From Sporosarcina sp. FSL K6-3457 (GTDB taxonomy: Bacteria; Bacillota; Bacilli; Bacillales_A; Planococcaceae), in assembly GCF_038007285.1 (NCBI RefSeq), contig NZ_JBBOWX010000001.1, positions 496,001 to 560,000 on the forward strand: 64,000 nt of DNA, read 5' to 3'. The notes below the pieces were generated by a model. That model was not told where the DNA came from. It saw only the letters and a list, made by a program, of their open reading frames with translations, and did no database searches. Positions 16,811 through 26,198 of the stretch are shown piece by piece. The translations under genes and the position numbers were made by a program. Within the stretch, counting starts at the first letter, position 1, and every line of letters starts with the position of its first letter.

Positions 16811-17929
16811 ATGAAAGAAAAAATACCTGTTACAGTATTAAGTGGCTACTTAGGTTCGGGGAAGACGACATTATTGAATCATATTTTACACAATCAAGCT
16901 GAGTTGAAAATTGCTGTCATCGTTAATGATATGAGTGAAGTGAACATCGATGCTACTTTGATTAAACAGGGTGGTTTTTCGCGCACAGAAGAAAAGTTGG
17001 TGGAGCTACAAAATGGTTGTATTTGCTGCACCCTTCGAGAGGATTTAGTGCTTGAAGTGGAAAAGCTTGTGGCGCTTGGTGATATCGACTACATCGTTAT
17101 CGAATCTTCAGGGATCAGTGAGCCGATTCCGGTTGCGCAGACATTTACCTATGTAGACGAAGCACTAGGCATTGAGTTGTCGAAGCTTTGCCGGCTAGAT
17201 ACAATGGTTACCGTTGTAGACGCCAATGCTTTTTGGAGAGATTTTACTTCCGGTGAAACGTTACTTGACCGACGGGAGGCTGCAACGGAAGCTGATGAAC
17301 GAGAGATTGCCGATTTGCTTATCGACCAGATTGAATTTGCCAATGTACTGTTGTTGAACAAGACGGATTTAGTTCCGACGGAGAAGGTGGGTGAGTTGAA
17401 AGGTATGCTTTATGCATTAAATCCTGATGCGAAGATCATCGAAACAGTGCAATCCCAACTGGCATTAAGTGAAGTGCTCGACACAAGATTGTTTGATTTT
17501 GAGATGTCTAGTCAAAGTGCTGGCTGGCTCAAGGAGCTGAACGAAGAGCATGTTCCGGAGACAGAAGAGTATGGGATTGCGTCGTTTGTTTACCGGAGCC
17601 AACAGCCATTCCATCCGGAGCGCCTGATGAATTGGATGTTAGAGTGGCCGGTTGAAATTGTCCGCGCAAAAGGATTTCTATGGCTGGCGACTCGTAATGA
17701 TATCGCAGTTTTACTATCTCAAGCGGGTCCATCCCTCAGTATCGAAGGAGTCGGCGTTTGGGATGAAGAATTCGGTGGAAAAATGACTGAACTTGTAATG
17801 ATCGGTATTAGAATGAATCAACAGGAAATTACGGCAGGTTTAAATAGATGCTTGTTAACGGATGAAGAATTAGTGCAGGACTGGACAAGCTTTGTTGATC
17901 CATTGCCCGATTTTCAACTAGCAATTTGA
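16811..17929 (+). CDS. zagA: COG0523 GTPase, zinc metallochaperone
   Basis: This 372-residue cytoplasmic GTPase delivers zinc to target proteins under zinc limitation. The Walker A motif GYLGSGKT is at residues 12-19, the metal-binding CICC motif at 70-73, a switch-like ESSGISEP at about 99-106 and an NKTD guanine-recognition motif at about 182-185. The C-terminal CobW_C domain starts near residue 250. The Zur box at the front of the operon fits B. subtilis YciC, now called ZagA. It starts 18 bases after the znuA stop with a GAGGAGTGG ribosome binding site, so both are one transcript. Other COG0523 members serve cobalt or nitrile hydratase; the Zur context makes zinc most likely. Confidence 0.9.
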   Translation: MKEKIPVTVLSGYLGSGKTTLLNHILHNQAELKIAVIVNDMSEVNIDATLIKQGGFSRTEEKLVELQNGCICCTLREDLVLEVEKLVALGDIDYIVIESSGISEPIPVAQTFTYVDEALGIELSKLCRLDTMVTVVDANAFWRDFTSGETLLDRREAATEADEREIADLLIDQIEFANVLLLNKTDLVPTEKVGELKGMLYALNPDAKIIETVQSQLALSEVLDTRLFDFEMSSQSAGWLKELNEEHVPETEEYGIASFVYRSQQPFHPERLMNWMLEWPVEIVRAKGFLWLATRNDIAVLLSQAGPSLSIEGVGVWDEEFGGKMTELVMIGIRMNQQEITAGLNRCLLTDEELVQDWTSFVDPLPDFQLAI

Positions 17930-17950
17930 TCTATATGAGGAGGAATAAGC

Positions 17951-18100
17951 ATGAGAGTGAATATCACATTAGCCTGTACAGAATCAGGAGACCGCAATTA
18001 CACAACGACAAAAAACAAACGCAATAATCCCGAGCGCATTGAATTAAAGAAATACAGCCCGCGCTTGAGAAAAGTCACTGTTCATAGAGAAACAAAGTAA
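17951..18100 (+). CDS. rpmG: 50S ribosomal protein L33, zinc-independent paralogue
   Basis: This 49-residue protein starts [17 protein letters not shown] and ends with [10 protein letters not shown], the L33 pattern. It lacks the two CxxC pairs of the zinc-binding form and keeps only one cysteine, so it is the zinc-free replacement. A GAGGAGGAATAAGC leader precedes the ATG. It follows zagA by 21 bases in the Zur-controlled operon. When zinc is scarce, such paralogues displace the zinc-binding protein from ribosomes and free the metal. Confidence 0.93.
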   Translation: MRVNITLACTESGDRNYTTTKNKRNNPERIELKKYSPRLRKVTVHRETK

Positions 18101-18121
18101 AAAAATTTGCTGGTTTTTAAA

Positions 18122-18136
18122 TCGTAATGATTACTA
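18122..18136 (+). promoter_or_regulatory. Zur box upstream of rpsN
   Basis: TCGTAATGATTACTA fits the Zur operator in the core TCGTAATNATTAC and lies 18 bases before the rpsN start. A TTGCTG sequence about 20 bases upstream could be a -35, so rpsN may have its own Zur-controlled promoter within the operon. Confidence 0.8.
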
Positions 18137-18154
18137 ATTAAGAGGTGGAGTAGA

Positions 18155-18424
18155 TTGGCAAAGAAATCCAAGGTGGCGAAAGACAAAAGGCAGCGGAAGT
18201 TGGTTGCACATTATGCGGCACTTCGCAAAGAACTGAAGGAGAAGGGCGACTATGAAGCTTTAAATAAGCTACCCAAGAACTCTTCCCCGACACGATTGAA
18301 AAACCGGTGCGAATTGACAGGCAGACCAAGAGGATATATGCGGAAATTTAACATGTCGCGTATTGCCTTCAGAGAGCTTGCGCATAAGGGACAATTACCA
18401 GGTGTTAAAAAAGCAAGTTGGTAA
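18155..18424 (+). CDS. rpsN: 30S ribosomal protein S14, zinc-independent paralogue
   Basis: This 89-residue protein starts [12 protein letters not shown] and ends in the typical [17 protein letters not shown]...PGVKKASW. The length and the absence of CxxC pairs mark the zinc-free long form (YhzA type) that replaces the 61-residue zinc form. The start is a TTG at 18155 with GAGGTGGAG upstream. Its own Zur box is directly in front. It allows ribosome assembly to continue under zinc limitation. Confidence 0.95.
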   Translation: MAKKSKVAKDKRQRKLVAHYAALRKELKEKGDYEALNKLPKNSSPTRLKNRCELTGRPRGYMRKFNMSRIAFRELAHKGQLPGVKKASW

Positions 18425-18430
18425 TGATTA

Positions 18431-18468
18431 TTCAACCATTCTTTTTCCTAAAGAATGGTTGAATTTTA
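18431..18468 (+). terminator. Terminator of the zinc operon
   Basis: A 13-bp perfect stem (TTCAACCATTCTT and its complement) is followed by TTTTA, 7 bases after the rpsN stop. Confidence 0.8.
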
Positions 18469-18496
18469 CCAAGGTAAAATATCTGAGGTGTGGGAA

Positions 18497-18850
18497 ATGA
18501 ATGAGCGATTAATGGCTTCTTTGTTAAGAAGCGAGGTTAAAAAGCTTTCGGAAGAAAAAAGAAGCCTGTATCGGTTTGTTAGTGAGATAGAGGATTGTCT
18601 AGCCCAAAGTGCAGACACAGCAGATCATTTTCTTAGTCTTTTGGTGGAGCACGCTCCGTATGAACTTGCAAGTCGTCATTTTGGTTTACCTTATACAGAA
18701 GTGGCTCGTCTAATGGATGATATTGAAATAGAGTTAACTATAAAAATGGAAATGAGATGTAAAAGGTTAAAACTGATTGACTGTACGGATTACTTTCAGC
18801 AAAAAGCTGACAAGAATCGTGAGGGACATGTGTTCTTATTTATTAGTTAA
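18497..18850 (+). CDS. Hypothetical protein, mostly helical
   Basis: This 117-residue soluble protein belongs to no family I recognise. The start at 18497 has GAGGTGTGGG upstream; a longer frame from 18455 would begin inside the terminator of the zinc operon and is rejected. The protein is rich in Leu, Glu and Lys and contains a segment (SRHFGLPYTEVARLMDDIE, about residues 73-90) with the look of a helix-turn-helix. Its stop lies about 40 bases before the left end of an IS4-type element, so the C-terminus should be checked against relatives. Confidence 0.55.
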   Translation: MNERLMASLLRSEVKKLSEEKRSLYRFVSEIEDCLAQSADTADHFLSLLVEHAPYELASRHFGLPYTEVARLMDDIEIELTIKMEMRCKRLKLIDCTDYFQQKADKNREGHVFLFIS

Positions 18851-18888
18851 AAATTTTGATTTTGGTAGGAAATTATTTAGTATATTAC

Positions 18889-20203
18889 TCAACTTTCGCA
18901 CACCAAAATCGGCAAATAAGCCTTGATATAACTGGGTAACCCGGCCATCCATTGCTGCAGTTGACTTTCGACTAGCTGACTGAGCTTGGAATTGGTCTTT
19001 TTCAGGACATCCTGAAAAAGCTCGATCAACTGCTGTAAAGCAACAGCCCAATCCAGTTCATTTACTTCATCACATAATTCATAAAAAAGCCCACCTAATG
19101 TCCGTTCGTCGGTGTGACAACGATGTTGCCAGGCGAGTACGAGGTAACGGGCAAACACAATCGTCGTATGGGGCTAATCAACCCGTCGTCTTGAAAAACA
19201 CCTCAATATCCCAACGCATCCCGTAAATTCGCACAATTTCTTGTTAGGAAAGCGTACAGTCGGTGCTAAGAATAGCGAGCCATTCACTTTTCTTATTTCG
19301 ATTTTGAATGAAAACAATTTTCACGGGTGTCCCATTCGCCGTCACGCAATGAATGGAACGAAGGATGCTCTTTTTATCTTGTACAAGCTGCGCCAAACGG
19401 TAAAGTTTCTTCAAATCAACCAACTGGTCACCCACTGCGTAACGCTGTTTCGTTGCCTTGACCATGCCGATCACATCAATCCCTTGGTCAACAATTCCTT
19501 TGATAAGAGGTGGCATTGTAAACCAAGAATCCATCAAGACATAACTTGCGTCAATTCCACTCGAAAGCGCACGCTGAATCATAGCTGGAATTTGTTCAGG
19601 AGCCGTTTGTAACGCATTTACACGGCGTTTATAGCCAGATGTACGCTTATCGATATCCGCTTGAATTCCATTTATTTGAGAGTTTTTCGAGCTGAGTAAA
19701 GAAAAATCAACCGGCATAAACGTGTAGCCATCTGACCAGCCCAATGTAAGCATTCGGAAACCTTTGTAAAAACGCATTTTTGGTGAGGCGTGATCAAAAC
19801 AGCGAGCGAGAAGCTCTACCTTTTTACTGCGATTTCGATCAAAAGATGAGTCATCAATAATAAACACCTATGGACGAGTTTGGTCCGTGAGGTGTCCCAC
19901 TTTTTGAATCGTAGAGGCACTGAAAGCTAGTAAAAACCGTCGCCAATTGAACGTGGATTGATTTAAGAATCGGTACACGGCATCTTTAGCTGGATAGCGC
20001 TCCGCTTTCTTTGATTCTAAAAGAGAAAACCAATTTCTATGTTGGAAAATCAAACAAAAGACAATTTGAAATAGGTATGAAGAGCTGAAACCCACTGACT
20101 TTTGAATACCGGCATTACGCAAGTGTTTGAAAATCTCTAGCTCTGAGAAAACAGAGCGAAGTTCTTTAGGTAGTTGATTATTATCATGGTTATGATCTAT
20201 CAT
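18889..20203 (-). pseudogene. IS4-family transposase, broken
   Basis: The DDE transposase is split by stop codons and a deletion. The N-terminal part (20203 to 19868; start at MIDHNHDN with GAGGTG upstream) ends with a TAG where RPKVFIIDD is expected. The central part (19867-19244) has the catalytic FIIDDSSFDR and YVLMDSWFT motifs. A TAA at 19244 interrupts the LSNQEIVRIYGMRWDIEVFFK region. After FFKTTG about 20-30 codons and the frame are lost, before HTTIVFARYLVLAWQHRC resumes to the end at 18889. Inactive. Confidence 0.88.
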
Positions 20204-20367
20204 ATTAGTAGGCACCTCTTCTATGTGGTAGTGATTTCTCGATAATCTCACTATACCAAAAGAATGAGGTGTTTTTTTCATTTATGAAATTGTCAATGGA
20301 CCTATTGATTAGGCCATAAAACTAGTTCAACCAACTGATCACACTGTTTTATTAGGTGCGAAAGTTG
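18889..20367. mobile_element. IS4-family insertion sequence remnant
   Basis: The element is about 1480 bp, with 13-bp terminal inverted repeats TCAACTTTCGCAC (18889-18901) and its complement (20355-20367). The size and the single transposase gene are normal for IS4 relatives. I could not see a convincing target duplication, so the flanks may have changed since insertion. Confidence 0.8.
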
Positions 20368-20386
20368 AATTATTTTATTAATGTAA

Positions 20387-20998
20387 TTAATATTTTTCTA
20401 AAATATTAATTATTTTTTTAAGTGTATTTTGGGTTATATCAAAATCTTTTTTATCATTAGTTGTTTGCAGGACAGAAATAACTAAGTTTTTATAACTTAT
20501 TGTTACTAAATCAGTAGCATTTGCTAACTGGGTATTTATTTCATAATCACTATCAATTTTGTAATAAATCATATCCTCCCCAATATAGGAACCAGTATAT
20601 GATAAAATAATTGTAAGCAATACTGAAGAATCTTCATTTTCTAGAAATAATGTTTCTTGAGTTGATTTTGAGTTTTCACTAAGTTTTCCATCTAAAGTAA
20701 GCCACTCTCTAGAATTAAAAGTTAAATCCTTGTCAACAACTACTAAATCAGGAACAACAGTAGAATCTTTCAATTTGAAACCATCGACGAATAAGTTTTT
20801 ATTCATATGATTAAAAAGGCTTCTGAAATCTTCGAAACTGATTTTATTATTATCGTTTATTATTTCCACTGACTCTGGCTTTGTCTTCGCTTCAATTATG
20901 TTTGTATTTTCTTCCGGTATTACTTGCTTATTATCAGAACATCCCCAGAGTAAGTTTGATAACATACATGTCGCTAATAACAAATTCACTTTTTTCAT
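20387..20998 (-). CDS. Predicted lipoprotein of unknown function
   Basis: This 203-residue protein starts with a signal peptide ending in the lipobox LWGC (Cys20), so it is probably anchored to the outer face of the membrane. A short Glu/Asn/Lys-rich linker and a compact alpha/beta domain of about 150 residues follow. A GGAG sequence precedes the start. It is AT-rich (many Asn, Lys and Ile codons) and lies between decayed insertion sequences, so it is probably accessory DNA. I recognise no family. Confidence 0.65.
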   Translation of the reverse strand: MKKVNLLLATCMLSNLLWGCSDNKQVIPEENTNIIEAKTKPESVEIINDNNKISFEDFRSLFNHMNKNLFVDGFKLKDSTVVPDLVVVDKDLTFNSREWLTLDGKLSENSKSTQETLFLENEDSSVLLTIILSYTGSYIGEDMIYYKIDSDYEINTQLANATDLVTISYKNLVISVLQTTNDKKDFDITQNTLKKIINILEKY

Positions 20999-21587
20999 TT
21001 TAACACTCCGTTTTTCCTCTTTAATAATTAATATTTTTCAAAGTAGCTGCAACAAACTAGCATATTATTAAATTGCAGTCTGCTACTTTTTCATCAATCC
21101 ACCTCCATTTACTTCTAATACAACCTTCTTCGCAACCCACCCCCCTCCTTTTTTCCTAATATAACCATAACACGTAACATGGATTAATTGCAAATTTTTC
21201 CCTAATTTTAGAAAATAAAAACAACAAACGTTAAATATGATTGCCACCTAAAAAGGCAGGCTTTAAAAATCGCATAGGAATTTTATGCGATTTAAACGAG
21301 ATGTTTTTACCCTGTATTATTCATAGCTAGTTAAGTTCCGGAGGATATTCTGGTTTTTTCATACAAAAGATCATTCGCTAGGAGATTTAAAAATCTAGCG
21401 CTAAGAAATAGTTTCAAAACTGTCCGTTAGATGAATTTTGGACAGACTTCTCCCTTGGCGTGGATTCGATTTTTTGAAGAAGGCTACTTTAGTTGAATTG
21501 TAATTTTTGCACCCCGGTCAGGACATCCCAAAAGAAACGCGTATAAACAAAACGTGACGATAATTTAAAGTGAAGGGAACGACCAGA
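20999..21587. other. Gene-free stretch between two insertion remnants
   Basis: No coding frame of note. It holds two small hairpins: one with arms AATCGCATA/TATGCGATT near 21267-21293, and one with CGCTAG/CTAGCG near 21373-21395. The sequence just before the IS1380 remnant (around 21510-21530) may include its old end, but I could not match it to the other side. Confidence 0.4.
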
Positions 21588-22809
21588 TTACACCGATTTA
21601 CTCGCTACTTTTATAAGACGTGTCTGAATCATTTGGATTTGAATCCCCTTCGTGGCTTTTGGAAAACTCAATGTGCGCAGCCAATTGGTTAAATTATAAG
21701 CGAGTAACGAAAACATCATACGGACTTGATTGATAACGAAATCATTGCTTTTCATCTGATCAAATCAAATCCAAAGCCATTTTCGGCCTATTTAACAAAA
21801 TTTTCCATCGTGCCACGCTGTTTATAGGAATGCACGATTGCTTGGGGAGAAAAACTTCCCCCTAGGCTTGTGACGAAGAAAGCATGCGTAAAAAATAGTT
21901 CACCCGCTGGACGGGTTGAGTGAATAATCACTCGTCGAGCTTTCGACCAAGAAGCAGCTTGGTAAATTGATTCTTCAATATATCTTTCTGTTGTCGTCAC
22001 ATCTTGTATTTCATCGATTGGATGTAATTCTTCCGTGAGGCTTTTTAATTTTGCGTTTGATTTTAAACAGATAATTTAAAAAAACAGACTCTTTTTCACA
22101 CAAATCATAAAAAGCCGGTACCGCAAAACCACTATCATCACGTACAAGTGCCGTTGTTTCAGGAAAGTTTCTAGTGTAGTGTTCGATTAAAGGGAGCATA
22201 AAATCAACGACACTATTGGATGTGTATACATTGCCAGGGCGTAATTGTGCTTTTAGAAAGTCACCGGTGAATCCATCAAACGCGACAAGTGGATGAAAAC
22301 CAACCGTTCCATAATGTGCATTATAAGCTGATTGTTCTTGTTTTCCATACGTATCCGATTGTGTTGAATCTAAATCGACTAGTAGTGTTTTCGACTGTCT
22401 GGCATGATGAACTTTATCCAGCAATGCTTGATTTGTGACTTGAAGTTGGTCAAGAGATTGTTCATCAAAACGTTAAAAAAACGTGATAAAGATGGTTGAG
22501 ATGTAAGCGCTGGCGTATCGAGTATTTGCGTAAAAACAGGGTCATGTCTCAACTGATCCGCTGCGTCATCTTCGTGATAGTCCGAAATTAGTTGGTAGAT
22601 TTTTGGCGAAATAAAATTTCATTTGAGTGGACACAATAAGTCCGTTCATCCTTTAGATGAAGGTGTTCGAAAATTGTTTTGGAGAAACCAATTTTATCAT
22701 CAAACTCACGAAATAAAAGTTGTCCTGTATCTGAGGAAAGTTCATCTCCCTCGTTAGATAATTTTAGTCTTCGATTGAATTATAACGTCATTTGAGGTAG
22801 TCTAGTCAT
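21588..22809 (-). pseudogene. IS1380-family transposase, heavily decayed
   Basis: Pieces in several frames keep IS1380 features. They include the start MTRLPQMTL interrupted by a TAA after nine codons, a middle part LLVDLDSTQSDTYGKQEQ...YGTVGFHPLVAF, ALVRDDSGFAVPAFYDLCE, the region AGELFFTHAFFVTSL and a C-terminal NQVRMMFSLLAYNLTNWLR. At least three frameshifts or stops are present. It lies directly upstream of an iron-type binding-protein gene whose usual transporter genes are missing. Confidence 0.85.
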
Positions 22810-22894
22810 TAGAAGAATCCTTTTTATTGGTTGGTCTTAGGCGATTTAACCATATCAGAAATGGATTCTTTTTTACTTTTTAAGTGAAAATAAG

Positions 22895-22936
22895 AATCTC
22901 ACCAAAAAGCTGACACAATCGCTTTTTGGTGGGATT
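22895..22936. terminator. Hairpin between IS1380 remnant and binding-protein gene
   Basis: The 16-bp arms AATCTCACCAAAAAGC and GCTTTTTGGTGGGATT face each other around a 10-base loop, ending only nine bases before the next start codon. It may be a bidirectional terminator or a leader structure. Confidence 0.5.
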
Positions 22937-22945
22937 TTGTGTTGA

Positions 22946-23950
22946 TTGGTGAATAATACAGGAATAAGTAGATTAGGAAATAGTATTTCTATTTTCTCGA
23001 TTTTAGCAATAATCATGTTCGCACTTAGTGGATGTGGGGAACAGACGAATAATACGAATAAAGCGGATAATGCCAAGGATACTATAGCAGTAAGTGATGC
23101 TGTAGAAGCGGAAGAGGAAGAAGAAGTTCGGGAAGTTCAGCATGCGATGGGTGTTACAAAAATTAAGGGTACACCGCAACGTGTAGTAATCTTAACGAAT
23201 GAAGGAACAGAAGCATTACTTGCATTAGGAATTAAACCAGTTGGTGCAGTTCGATCATGGACTGGAGAACCTTGGTATGAACATATTAATGAAGAGATGG
23301 CCGGTGTCCAGGAGCTTGGCTTTGAAAACGAGCCCAATTTTGAAGCTATTCTAGAATTAGATCCAGATATAATTATCGGAAATAAAGTAAGACATGAAGA
23401 AGCCTACGATCAGCTAAGCAAAATTGCACCGACTGTGTTTTCGGAAGATTTATCGGGGCAATGGAAGATCAACTTTGAATTGTATGCAAACACATTAAAT
23501 AAAAAAGCTGAGGGTGAGACGGTCATGAAAGCATTCGATGATCGTGTTGCCCAGGCAAAAGAGGCATTAGGCGATAAGAAAGAAATGAAAGTATCCGTTG
23601 TAAGATTCTCTGCTAAAGATGTCCGTATATACCAGAAGGACACGTTCAGCGGAGTACTACTTGAACAAATGGGTGTGGGTCGTCCGGAATCTCAGGATGT
23701 AGATAATTTTATGGAAACAGTTTCCGAAGAGGCAATGGAAACGATGGATGGAGATATTATGTTTTACTGGGTTACGGAAGCAGATGTATATGAGAAGGCT
23801 AAACAATGGTTGGAAAATCCAGTGTTTAAAAGCTTAAATGTCTCAAAAGAAAATCAAGTATTTGAAGTGAATGAAACAATTTGGAACACTGCAGGTGGTA
23901 TTAAAGCAGCAAACTTATTACTAGATGATTTAGTAGAACGATTAAAATAA
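22946..23950 (+). CDS. Iron-siderophore-type ABC substrate-binding lipoprotein (orphan)
   Basis: This 334-residue FepB/FhuD-like (TroA superfamily) lipoprotein has a lipobox LSGC at about residue 30 and an acidic linker. Its binding fold starts at GVTKIKGTPQRVVILTNEGTEALLALGI. The long helix linking the lobes lies near residues 170-205. The start is a GTG at 22946 with only a weak ribosome binding site, and a hairpin lies just upstream. No permease or ATPase gene follows on this strand, and an IS1380 remnant is directly upstream, so it may have been cut off from its operon. It may deliver substrate to the permease at 27913. The ligand is unknown. Confidence 0.85.
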   Translation: MVNNTGISRLGNSISIFSILAIIMFALSGCGEQTNNTNKADNAKDTIAVSDAVEAEEEEEVREVQHAMGVTKIKGTPQRVVILTNEGTEALLALGIKPVGAVRSWTGEPWYEHINEEMAGVQELGFENEPNFEAILELDPDIIIGNKVRHEEAYDQLSKIAPTVFSEDLSGQWKINFELYANTLNKKAEGETVMKAFDDRVAQAKEALGDKKEMKVSVVRFSAKDVRIYQKDTFSGVLLEQMGVGRPESQDVDNFMETVSEEAMETMDGDIMFYWVTEADVYEKAKQWLENPVFKSLNVSKENQVFEVNETIWNTAGGIKAANLLLDDLVERLK

Positions 23951-23962
23951 TAATAATCCAGG

Positions 23963-24020
23963 ATAGAAGCTTATGCAAAAGGCCCTTACACAAAGGCTAA
24001 TTGTTTCAGCTTCTATTTTT
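23963..24020 (+). terminator. Terminator after the orphan binding-protein gene
   Basis: ATAGAAGCT pairs with AGCTTCTAT across a long loop and is followed by TTTTTATT, 13 bases after the stop. It lies between convergent genes. Confidence 0.55.
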
Positions 24021-24044
24021 ATTATAGGCGCATAGGAAATTTTT

Positions 24045-25100
24045 TCAAAATAGATACTGTTCGATTTGCCTCAATAAGTCTTCGGCCCTCTCCTGACTAT
24101 CATCACTCGTTTTATACTCAACATTGGTTAGTATAATTATCGTATAGTCTGTTTCTGGATAACGACTTAGCATTGTTGAATAGCCTGGCCAACCTCCGCT
24201 ATGTGATACCCTTTTACCAGCTGATTCTAAGTGATCGATAAACCAGCCGAATCCGCAAGGTGTCTCCTGACCATCCTTTGTTATGCTTGTGGATTGGGCC
24301 AATTCTATTGATGGACTACTAAGTAAAAGTCCGTTTTTTAGCGCACGATCAAGTGAAAGTAAATCCATAATAGTAGAATGAATCATTCCATCCCCTTGAA
24401 TACCGTCTAAATAGTTTACATAATCATAGTCCGGGAGCTCATCAGGCAAAGAGAAGTCTTTATCGTTTGTACTTTTTATAAATCCATAGGCGAAATCGTC
24501 AATTCTTTCAGGCTTAAATCTTCGGTTCATAACTCTCGTGCGATGCATCCCTGATGGTATAAATACATGGTGAAGCATGAACGATGAATAGGACATTCCC
24601 GATACAGCTTCAATTACCGCAGCCAGACAAACATAGCCTGTATTACTATATGCGTATTTATCTCCAACATCAAAGTAAGGTCGTGGTTGATATTTTGCTA
24701 ACAAACGGAATACATCCACATTGGTTGCAATTTGAGTGCGGTCCCAATACCTTTCGAATAAATCCATGTAATCTGGTAGTCCTGATGTATGTGTTAAAAT
24801 ATGACGTAAGGTAACTGTAGGGTAGGGGAAATCGGGAATCCACTTACTGACAGCATCGTCATAATGAAGCTTGGATTGTTCCGCCAAAATCATAATTCCA
24901 ATCGCTGTCATTGGTTTCGTTACGGAAGCCAGCTCAAATAAGGAGTCGATTGTAAGCGTACGATTTTCTCGATAATCTGAAAGGCCAAATGTGCCTGTAT
25001 AGATAGACTTTCCATCCTTTGCTACGAGTATATTTCCTGAAAATCTATCTTCTTTCCGTTTATTGATAAATAGTTGGTCAATCTTTTTTGCTATTTCCAT
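24045..25100 (-). CDS. Serine hydrolase of the beta-lactamase/esterase family
   Basis: This 351-residue protein has the three class C-type active-site motifs: SVTK (SxxK, Ser about residue 59), YSNTGY (YxN, about 149-151) and HSGG (about 297-300). There is no signal peptide, so it probably acts in the cytoplasm as an esterase or peptidase rather than an antibiotic-degrading enzyme. It starts 34 bases after the stop of an iron-type binding-protein gene and is probably co-transcribed with it under the Fur box upstream. A role in opening a siderophore or its ester is possible but not shown. Confidence 0.87.
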   Translation of the reverse strand: MEIAKKIDQLFINKRKEDRFSGNILVAKDGKSIYTGTFGLSDYRENRTLTIDSLFELASVTKPMTAIGIMILAEQSKLHYDDAVSKWIPDFPYPTVTLRHILTHTSGLPDYMDLFERYWDRTQIATNVDVFRLLAKYQPRPYFDVGDKYAYSNTGYVCLAAVIEAVSGMSYSSFMLHHVFIPSGMHRTRVMNRRFKPERIDDFAYGFIKSTNDKDFSLPDELPDYDYVNYLDGIQGDGMIHSTIMDLLSLDRALKNGLLLSSPSIELAQSTSITKDGQETPCGFGWFIDHLESAGKRVSHSGGWPGYSTMLSRYPETDYTIIILTNVEYKTSDDSQERAEDLLRQIEQYLF

Positions 25101-25134
25101 ACGATTTCCCCCAAACTCAATTTTTAGATGCTTA

Positions 25135-26100
25135 CTATTTTATCGTCTCCATTGCAGCCTCTAAAATACGAATTCTTCCGTTTAGAGTTCCACCACCCAT
25201 TACTAAAGGATCCACCGAGTTTACAAATACTTGATTATTTTTCACTGCATTTAATCCCTGCCAAACTTTACTCTTTTCAAGTTCTTCTAGAATATTTTCT
25301 TTATCGTCATTTTCGTAAGTATCATACTGCACAAAGATGTAATCAGGATTAGCTTTGTAGAGACCTTCCAAAGAGAGAACGGTTTGTTCTGTTGTATTAT
25401 TAATAATCTCAGGCACTGTAAGCCCTAATTCACCATAAAACACATCGTTCAGAAATACGTCTTTAGGATAGACCATCATTTCGCCCCCTCTAATCCGTAT
25501 TGCTACAACGTTCTTCTCTTTAAAGGAGCTAAGGTAATCGATAGCTTCCTGCTTATCCTGATTATATTGTTCAATAATATTTGTTGCCATTTCTGTTTTA
25601 CCTGTGATCTCGGCTAGGAGTTCAAGATTGGATTGCCAATCGGGTCCATAATGTGATGTTGGTATAACCGGAGCAATTTTCTCTAGCTGAGTTAAAACTT
25701 CTGGTGCTTCCATATCGGTACTTATGATTAAGTCAGGAGCCAACTCCAAAATATATTCTAAACTTTCATCACTTGATCCTAAAAAAGGTATTGTATTAGT
25801 CGTTATATCACCAAAAAAACTTGGAAAAGGTTCTTCGTCACTACCAATCGCACTAGCAGCAAAAGGTTCTACCTCAAGTACGACAGCATCCTCAATTAAT
25901 TCAAAGGCATTTAGAAATATTATTTTCTCTGGTTTCACTGGAATCGTATAGCTATTGCCTAAATAAGTAATGTTTTTTGTTTGATTTCCGCTTGAATTAG
26001 ATTGTGAACTGGAAGAGGATTTACCCTCATCCTTGCTGCCACATGCCGCTAAAGTAAATATGAGTAGCATCATGCCTAAAAAAGTAATCGTTCTTTTCAT
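25135..26100 (-). CDS. Iron-siderophore-type ABC substrate-binding lipoprotein
   Basis: This 321-residue TroA-superfamily lipoprotein has the lipobox LAAC (Cys20), a Ser/Asn-rich linker and a binding fold that starts at NITYLGNSYTIPVKPEKIIFL. Lobe 1 ends near residue 160 and the connecting helix is near 155-190. A GGAGG ribosome binding site precedes the ATG. A Fur box (26133-26151) overlaps the promoter region, so it should be induced by iron starvation. The serine hydrolase follows in the same operon. It has no own permease, and the nearest is the operon at 27913. Confidence 0.88.
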   Translation of the reverse strand: MKRTITFLGMMLLIFTLAACGSKDEGKSSSSSQSNSSGNQTKNITYLGNSYTIPVKPEKIIFLNAFELIEDAVVLEVEPFAASAIGSDEEPFPSFFGDITTNTIPFLGSSDESLEYILELAPDLIISTDMEAPEVLTQLEKIAPVIPTSHYGPDWQSNLELLAEITGKTEMATNIIEQYNQDKQEAIDYLSSFKEKNVVAIRIRGGEMMVYPKDVFLNDVFYGELGLTVPEIINNTTEQTVLSLEGLYKANPDYIFVQYDTYENDDKENILEELEKSKVWQGLNAVKNNQVFVNSVDPLVMGGGTLNGRIRILEAAMETIK

Positions 26101-26132
26101 TAATAATTCCTCCCTTTACTCATCCTGTAAGT

Positions 26133-26151
26133 GAGAATGAGTATTATTATC
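26133..26151 (-). promoter_or_regulatory. Fur box upstream of the binding-protein/hydrolase operon
   Basis: On the minus strand GATAATAATACTCATTCTC matches the 19-base Fur consensus GATAATGATAATCATTATC at 16 positions. It lies 33 bases before the start codon. Confidence 0.75.
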
Positions 26152-26198
26152 AATGATAAATGAGGATTTTTCTAGCGTCCATGTAGAAAAGGAGGTTC

